A DNA stretch of 64,000 nucleotides from Halichoerus grypus (lineage: Eukaryota; Chordata; Mammalia; Carnivora; Phocidae): assembly GCF_964656455.1 (NCBI RefSeq), contig NC_135714.1, positions 81,080,403 through 81,144,402 on the forward strand, read 5' to 3'. The stretch's first letter is position 1, and every line of letters begins with the position of its first letter. The position numbers and the translations under genes are program-made. The notes beneath the pieces were generated by a model. That model was not told the origin of the DNA. It did not search any database and was given only the letters and a program-made list of their open reading frames with translations. Positions 59,826-64,000 of this stretch are shown here, one piece after another.

Positions 59826-60099
59826 AGATGTCTGAGGGATGTGAAGGATCCAGCATAGATTCCTGGAAGGAGTGACCAGGGAGACAGGAGAATAAAAAAA
59901 GAGAAGAAGAACAGCAAGAAGAAGAACAACAAAGTAATACCTAGAAGCCAAGGGATCAAAGTGTTTGAGAAAAAGGGAGCCACCAGCTATATCAAATCCT
60001 GCTGATAGTTCATATAAGAACAGGACTGAGAATTGACAATTGTCTATGTCACTCATTTCTGTGGGAATCTCAGTTGTTCCTATAAAAATGTAACACACC

Positions 60100-61815
60100 C
60101 TTTTTGTATATTTTGGCTTAGGGTCCAGAATTTTTTTCTGATGCTGTTGTGAATTGGATACTTTCTATTTTTCATACATGTTCTTGTATATATTGAGAAC
60201 AATCAATTAGAACTTCTTGTCCCATAAAATCATTCCAATAGAGAGAGTGCTGGTGCTTCTAATTCAGGCCTTTGAGGAACCTGAGTTGCAAATGCTAGTA
60301 TTAAACATGTGTCAACTAAAAGCCTTAAATCAGGGTGAGGGGTGGGTAATTATTTTTTCTTATCATTGTGGTTATGGTCTTGTTTTATACCTGTCCTTAG
60401 AAGTTCTTAGACATGATGTGACAATAGGCTTCTCTTACTTGTTGAAGCTCCAAGGTTAAAGACACAACTCTCAGGTCAGAGGCTCTCCTGTCCTTAACCC
60501 TAAAAAATCCCATCCATGTTGTGTCCAGTGAGGAGCAGCATAGGGTCATGGGTGAGCATGTTGACTCATGGAGGAGCACCACCACCATGCTGGTTCCATA
60601 GCAGGATGCAAGGGCATCAATCTGAGTTTAAAATGAAAGAGATTATTTGTTCCTTCTTTTTCATCTCATGGACCCTGAAATGCCCTACATATTATTGTGG
60701 TTCCAGCAGATAGTTCAGTTTCCAAATCATGATGCTGAATTAGGTCCACATGCCTTTTGTTTTCTGCTTGCTTAAAAAAAAAAATCACAATAGAACTCTA
60801 GTCTTAATTTAACTTTTTCATACATTTGCTCTTCAAGGCAGAAAGCAGAAATTATTGTGGTTGGTGTTCCCAGCATTTCAGCATACCATGGACCAAAACT
60901 CAAGAGAAAATTCATGTGCTATTTTCAGACCAATATCACCACTTTAGATAAGACCTGGAATGTCATTTGAACTCAACTAAATTGAATTAACTATACTAAA
61001 TCAATTGACCTAATTTTTTTAAAAGGTATGAAAATTAAATAAAACACTAAAATGCGAGACAAAGGAGTTTCTTTTTTTTGGCAGCATCTTGGAGACTAAC
61101 CCCACGTTTTGTGGCCATTTGCCCAAGTGGTTTTCTATTAATAGTTTTTTGAGTAGTTGCTGGATGGTAGCAATGGATGCGGGCATTTTTCAAAGACCAG
61201 TGTTCATCCAAGTATCATCTAGAAATCCACAGACCCTAACAATATACCCCTGGACCTGCTTCTCAAATCTAAATGGGTATCTGGTGCTGCTGGTTGCTGC
61301 AGTGGACACACATTTCAGAAAGTTGAAGACTTCTATTCTAAGGGAATTCACATATGGGAAAACAAAACTCAGGTGTAAAGAGCGCGTTTGGATACATCAT
61401 GGGTTTTGGGGAAGAGACTGCCAAATTTGGAATAGTCCCCTTTCCCCGCAGATCTCCTCATCTGTCCTCAGAGGGTCACTTTGTGATATTTGGCTTGCTA
61501 ACGTATAAGAGACGGAATCACCTTTGCCAAGAAATCCACAAGATTATACAAGAAAGATAACACAAAAATTTGTCTTGATGTTTGACTACCTTGCACTCTG
61601 GTCACATGAGAGTGGTGCAGTGTGATACTTATGGTTAGGAGACCCGCTCATAAGCTTTTGACTTTTTGAATAAAACTGCTTCATGGTTACTAGTTTGGGC
61701 ATAGCAGGTATTTCCATAGTTGGTTGTTAACAAAGCTATAGAAAGTGAGTTTCGCCTTGTGTGATCAAAGAGCTTGGGTGTTGTTGTTGTATGGCTCCCC
61801 TATCTTGGCTCTTAT
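60100..61815. other. Unique sequence flanking the ADH exon
   Basis: No assignable transposon. I looked on the minus strand for the exon that follows ADH exon 6 and did not find it. A 139-codon plus frame (61089-61508) has no recognisable motif. Confidence 0.45.
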
Positions 61816-62071
61816 CACCCTTTCAAGATGCCCAATGACTTCAAAACTGTAGGCCACGGTGTCGCCTGTCATTTCTGACAGCATCGCACCAATGGGCTTG
61901 AGTCTGGGGTTTGATGCACTTGGCGGCTCCCATAGATATGGCCTTCTCAAATTTGTTTTTGTTCAGGCCAATTCCAAGAAACGTGGGTGCCCCAGCCAGC
62001 TTACGGCCCATGATGACTGAAAGGCCATCCTTCCCAGGCCAAAGACTGCACAATTTAAAGCACAGTGTGAC
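61816..62071 (-). pseudogene. Decayed alcohol dehydrogenase exon (coenzyme-binding domain)
   Basis: Zinc-dependent medium-chain ADHs oxidise alcohols with NAD+ in the cytosol. Read on the minus strand, this stretch matches the exon that encodes the start of the coenzyme-binding fold (exon 6 in human class I genes): GLSVIMG, KLAGAP, an IGLNKNKFEKA stretch (the NAD-binding strand, normally with Asp where Gly stands), MGAAKCI, then in another frame LSEMTGD and YSFEVIGHLE. A good acceptor precedes it ('tttctttccacag', ending at 62072). The donor reads gtg/ataag instead of atg/gtaag, so the GT is lost. The GxGGxG loop is damaged and at least two frame changes occur. At 256 bp it is slightly short of the usual ~261. 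Intron-like flanks argue against a processed copy. No neighbouring exon was found within the window. Confidence 0.85.
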
Positions 62072-62074
62072 CTG

Positions 62075-62767
62075 TGGAAAGAAAAGTTCCTATAAATGCT
62101 AGAAGTAGGATCAAAAAGCTAGACCTGCAAATGTCTCCAGTCTCAAGAACACAAAATTCAGAGGATCTGTATGGTATCAGGATTGGATGACTTGTTCTGA
62201 TGATAGTACTGCAAAGAGGATTAGAAAGAGCAGAAGGTCTGAGAACAGAAAAGGAACAAAAACAGTATTTGCCAGATAATTGAAAACCCTTTATAAAAGG
62301 TTACATTATTCAAGCCTTTGTTGTGGGAGTTCTGTAGCCTTCCTGGCCACCACCCACAATCTCTTCTTACCTCATAGCAGGATGAAATAAGTGGCAAGAT
62401 CTCTATTATCTCTTCTCCACAGAGCTATTCTAAATCTGTTTTAGGTTTGGTCTGACTAACATTTTTTTAATAACTACGACTCAGAGTCATTTGTAAATAA
62501 ATTGGTTTTTCATCAAAGTCAAACCTCCATGTTGCAATTAAATGATCCATGTATATGTAGCTCTAGGAAAGAAATGTAGTTAGATCAATTTTGGGATTTT
62601 TACTCTGTGCTATATTAAAAAAGGTTATAGCCAGAAGTAATTTTCCTGCTAGAAGAGTCCTAATCCTGTTTTATATCTGGTAGCAGAGAGACCTGAACAC
62701 AGAGAAACCCCCAGAATGGGTATCACACTTATTGTGATAGTTTCTCCCTATTCCCTTTCTCCGTTCT
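62075..62767. other. Unique sequence upstream of the ADH exon
   Basis: Would be intron if the ADH gene were whole. No further ADH exon and no repeat recognised. Confidence 0.45.
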
Positions 62768-62941
62768 TTCCTCCCTCCCTCCCTCCCTTCCTTCTTCCTT
62801 CTTCCTTCCTTCCTTCCTTCCTTCCTTCCTTCCTTCCTTCCTTCCTTCCTTCCTTCCCTCCTTCCTTCCTTCCTTCCTTCTTTCCTTCCTTCCTTCCTTC
62901 CTTCCTTCCTTCCTTCCTTCCTTCCTTCCTTCCTTCCTTCC
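62768..62941. repeat. (TTCC)n microsatellite, ~175 bp
   Basis: Nearly pure TTCC/CTTC with a few CCCT and TTT variants near its left end and at 62856 and 62880. It reads through as Pro-Ser-Phe-Leu repeats, which is an artefact of the repeat and not a protein. Confidence 0.97.
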
Positions 62942-62944
62942 CTT

Positions 62945-63928
62945 AATGCAGAGGCTTATGGGTGAGCAGGGCCTATTTTAAGACCTCCTGATTCTCTGGT
63001 TTTGTCCTTCCTTGAAGGAATTACCTGAAGGAATACCTTGTGTATATATATGTGTGCATGTGTTTTGAAATGTCTGCACCTATAAGCAGAGATTTACAGA
63101 GAACTGCAGACATATTACACCTACTACCCCTGGGTTTTAATTTCAATTATGGCATCCTAATCCCTCAGTTCAGTTCCTGAATTTGAAGCTTTGAAACCAG
63201 TACAGTCATTCTCTCAAGTATTACTCATTCATTCATTCAATAAACTTTCTTGATGGATTCCTTAATGGGGAGCATTTTGTACCAGAAACTAAATTGGGTA
63301 TTCTCTGCCTTTCCTTCCAGTTTATGTACTAGCTCTATTGTCCAGATTTGAGATGGAACCTTTTGTTGGTGGTTGAATTTCAGGTTCTAGATTTAGGTAC
63401 AAAAGCTTATGATTCTAGCTCAGTCTTCTGAACTTCATTCAGCTTTATCTCCAGTAAGTGTTCGACTTAATAAGGTGGCCCTGAAGTGGGTTCTTTCTAA
63501 CCACAAAACTGTACCACTCAACACTTCTCCCGAGGTCTCGGTTACCCATCTGTAAAGTGATAGTTTCTTGCCCCTGCTGTTACCTGCCTCTGAGCCTCTA
63601 AGTGGATCATGGCCCTAGTCTGCTAACTGTGCCTTCCATCTGAAAACAACAACCACCCCACCAAATAAAAACAAACAAACAACAAACCAATAACCCTTTC
63701 CCTTTCCCAACCTTCCTGTTTGAAGGAATGGGAATTAGAGATTAATTTCTATTGTAAATTGTCCATATCGTTATTGCAGAAGAATACCATAGTCTAAAAT
63801 AAAAATACCAAATATAGGTAATTTAAAAAATATTATTAGGTTCCACTTTTTACCATTGTTTTTCTTCACTGTTCCCATCCCTTTAGTGTTCTTTAGTAAA
63901 AATCTGTGTTTCACTATTCCAGAAGTCT
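62945..63928. other. Unique sequence
   Basis: A scrap at 63222-63245 ('attcattcattcaataaac') may be antisense MIR or L2. No gene seen. Confidence 0.4.
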
Positions 63929-64000
63929 TTTTTTTTTTTAAAGATTTTATCCATTTATTTGACAGAGAGAGAGTACAAGCATGGGGAGCGGCAGCTAGAG
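63929..64000 (-). mobile_element. CAN SINE, antisense, cut by window end
   Basis: Poly(T), 'aaagattttatccatttatt', 'gacagagagagagtacaagc', 'ggggagcggcagc' are the antisense 3' part of a CAN SINE. The head lies beyond the window. Confidence 0.9.

Larger units (their letters stand above)
55890..60095 (-). repeat. Ancient mammalian repeat (L2-type end), split by an L1
   Basis: 55890-57027 and 59826-60095 are one ~1.4-kb element. It begins with an antisense L2-type end ('tatctattgagtatggactg', 'caggcaccatttcagggctg'), then shows 'gaagccattagagggttttg', 'gaatgacctgatctgacttc', 'tttaaagccatgagaccaga'. After the L1 it resumes with 'ctagaagccaagggatcaaa' and 'caggactgagaattgacaat'. It is the best copy of a family seen also at 29690, 38465 and 46130. 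I do not assign a name. No protein frame is evident. Confidence 0.65.

Noticed and set aside
60862..60885. Plus-strand 'attgtggttggtgttccc' reading IVVGVP, like the ADH exon 7 motif
   Set aside because: Wrong strand relative to the ADH exon, and the surrounding codons do not match. Coincidence.
61089..61508. 139-codon plus-strand frame next to the ADH exon
   Set aside because: No similarity to ADH exons or to any family I recognise. The neighbouring ADH exon is on the other strand.
62716..62946. 76-codon frame rich in Pro-Ser-Phe-Leu
   Set aside because: It is a translation of the TTCC microsatellite.

Overview
This is non-coding nuclear DNA from a carnivoran mammal. The best evidence is about a dozen CAN-type SINEs: a tRNA-derived head reading 'cgcctgggtggctcag', a CT-rich body and an AATAAA/poly(A) tail. 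Young L1 copies of the kind usual in carnivores are also present. The head is not the canid 'atccctgggtggcgcag' type, so a bear, seal, mustelid or cat-like carnivore fits better than a dog. I cannot choose between these from this sequence. There is no bacterial gene organisation, no CRISPR array, no rRNA or tRNA gene, and no intact protein-coding gene that I can defend.

Layout. 1-8060 is mostly unique AT-rich DNA with an L1 5' end cut by the window edge, MIR and L2 relics, one SINE and an MLT1-like LTR. 8063-16900 is a nested LINE block: an old L1M on the minus strand carrying two SINEs, a 390-bp young L1 3' end, and a young minus-strand L1 that has lost its middle and its 3' end. 16963-17471 holds two SINEs with target-site duplications. 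19185-26864 is the main structure: a full-length 7-kb L1 inserted inside an older L1 3' end, with matching 17-bp target-site duplications, followed by a four-unit array of about 124 bp made of the L1 3' terminus plus the target-site sequence. 27-37 kb holds SINEs, MER5A, a Tigger-like transposon with both terminal inverted repeats, an MLT1-like LTR, two opposed L1M fragments and a HAL1-like element. 37-55 kb is sparser: MIR, L2, SINEs, a possible solo LTR and microsatellites. 55890-60095 is an ancient repeat split by an L1 that has its 5' end but stops in mid-ORF2, yet is flanked by 13-bp target-site duplications. 61816-62071 is one decayed exon of an alcohol dehydrogenase gene (minus strand). 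62768-62941 is a TTCC microsatellite, and a SINE is cut by the right edge.

The only protein-coding matter is dead: L1 ORF1 and ORF2 remnants (endonuclease, reverse transcriptase and C-terminal Cys motifs still readable) and the ADH exon. I found no new multi-gene system. The items most worth a second look are structural records of retrotransposition: the 3'-end/TSD tandem array, the 3'-truncated L1 with TSDs, the L1 mosaic at 11.9-16.7 kb, a poly(T)-only insertion with an 18-bp direct repeat, and the orphan ADH exon with a broken splice donor.
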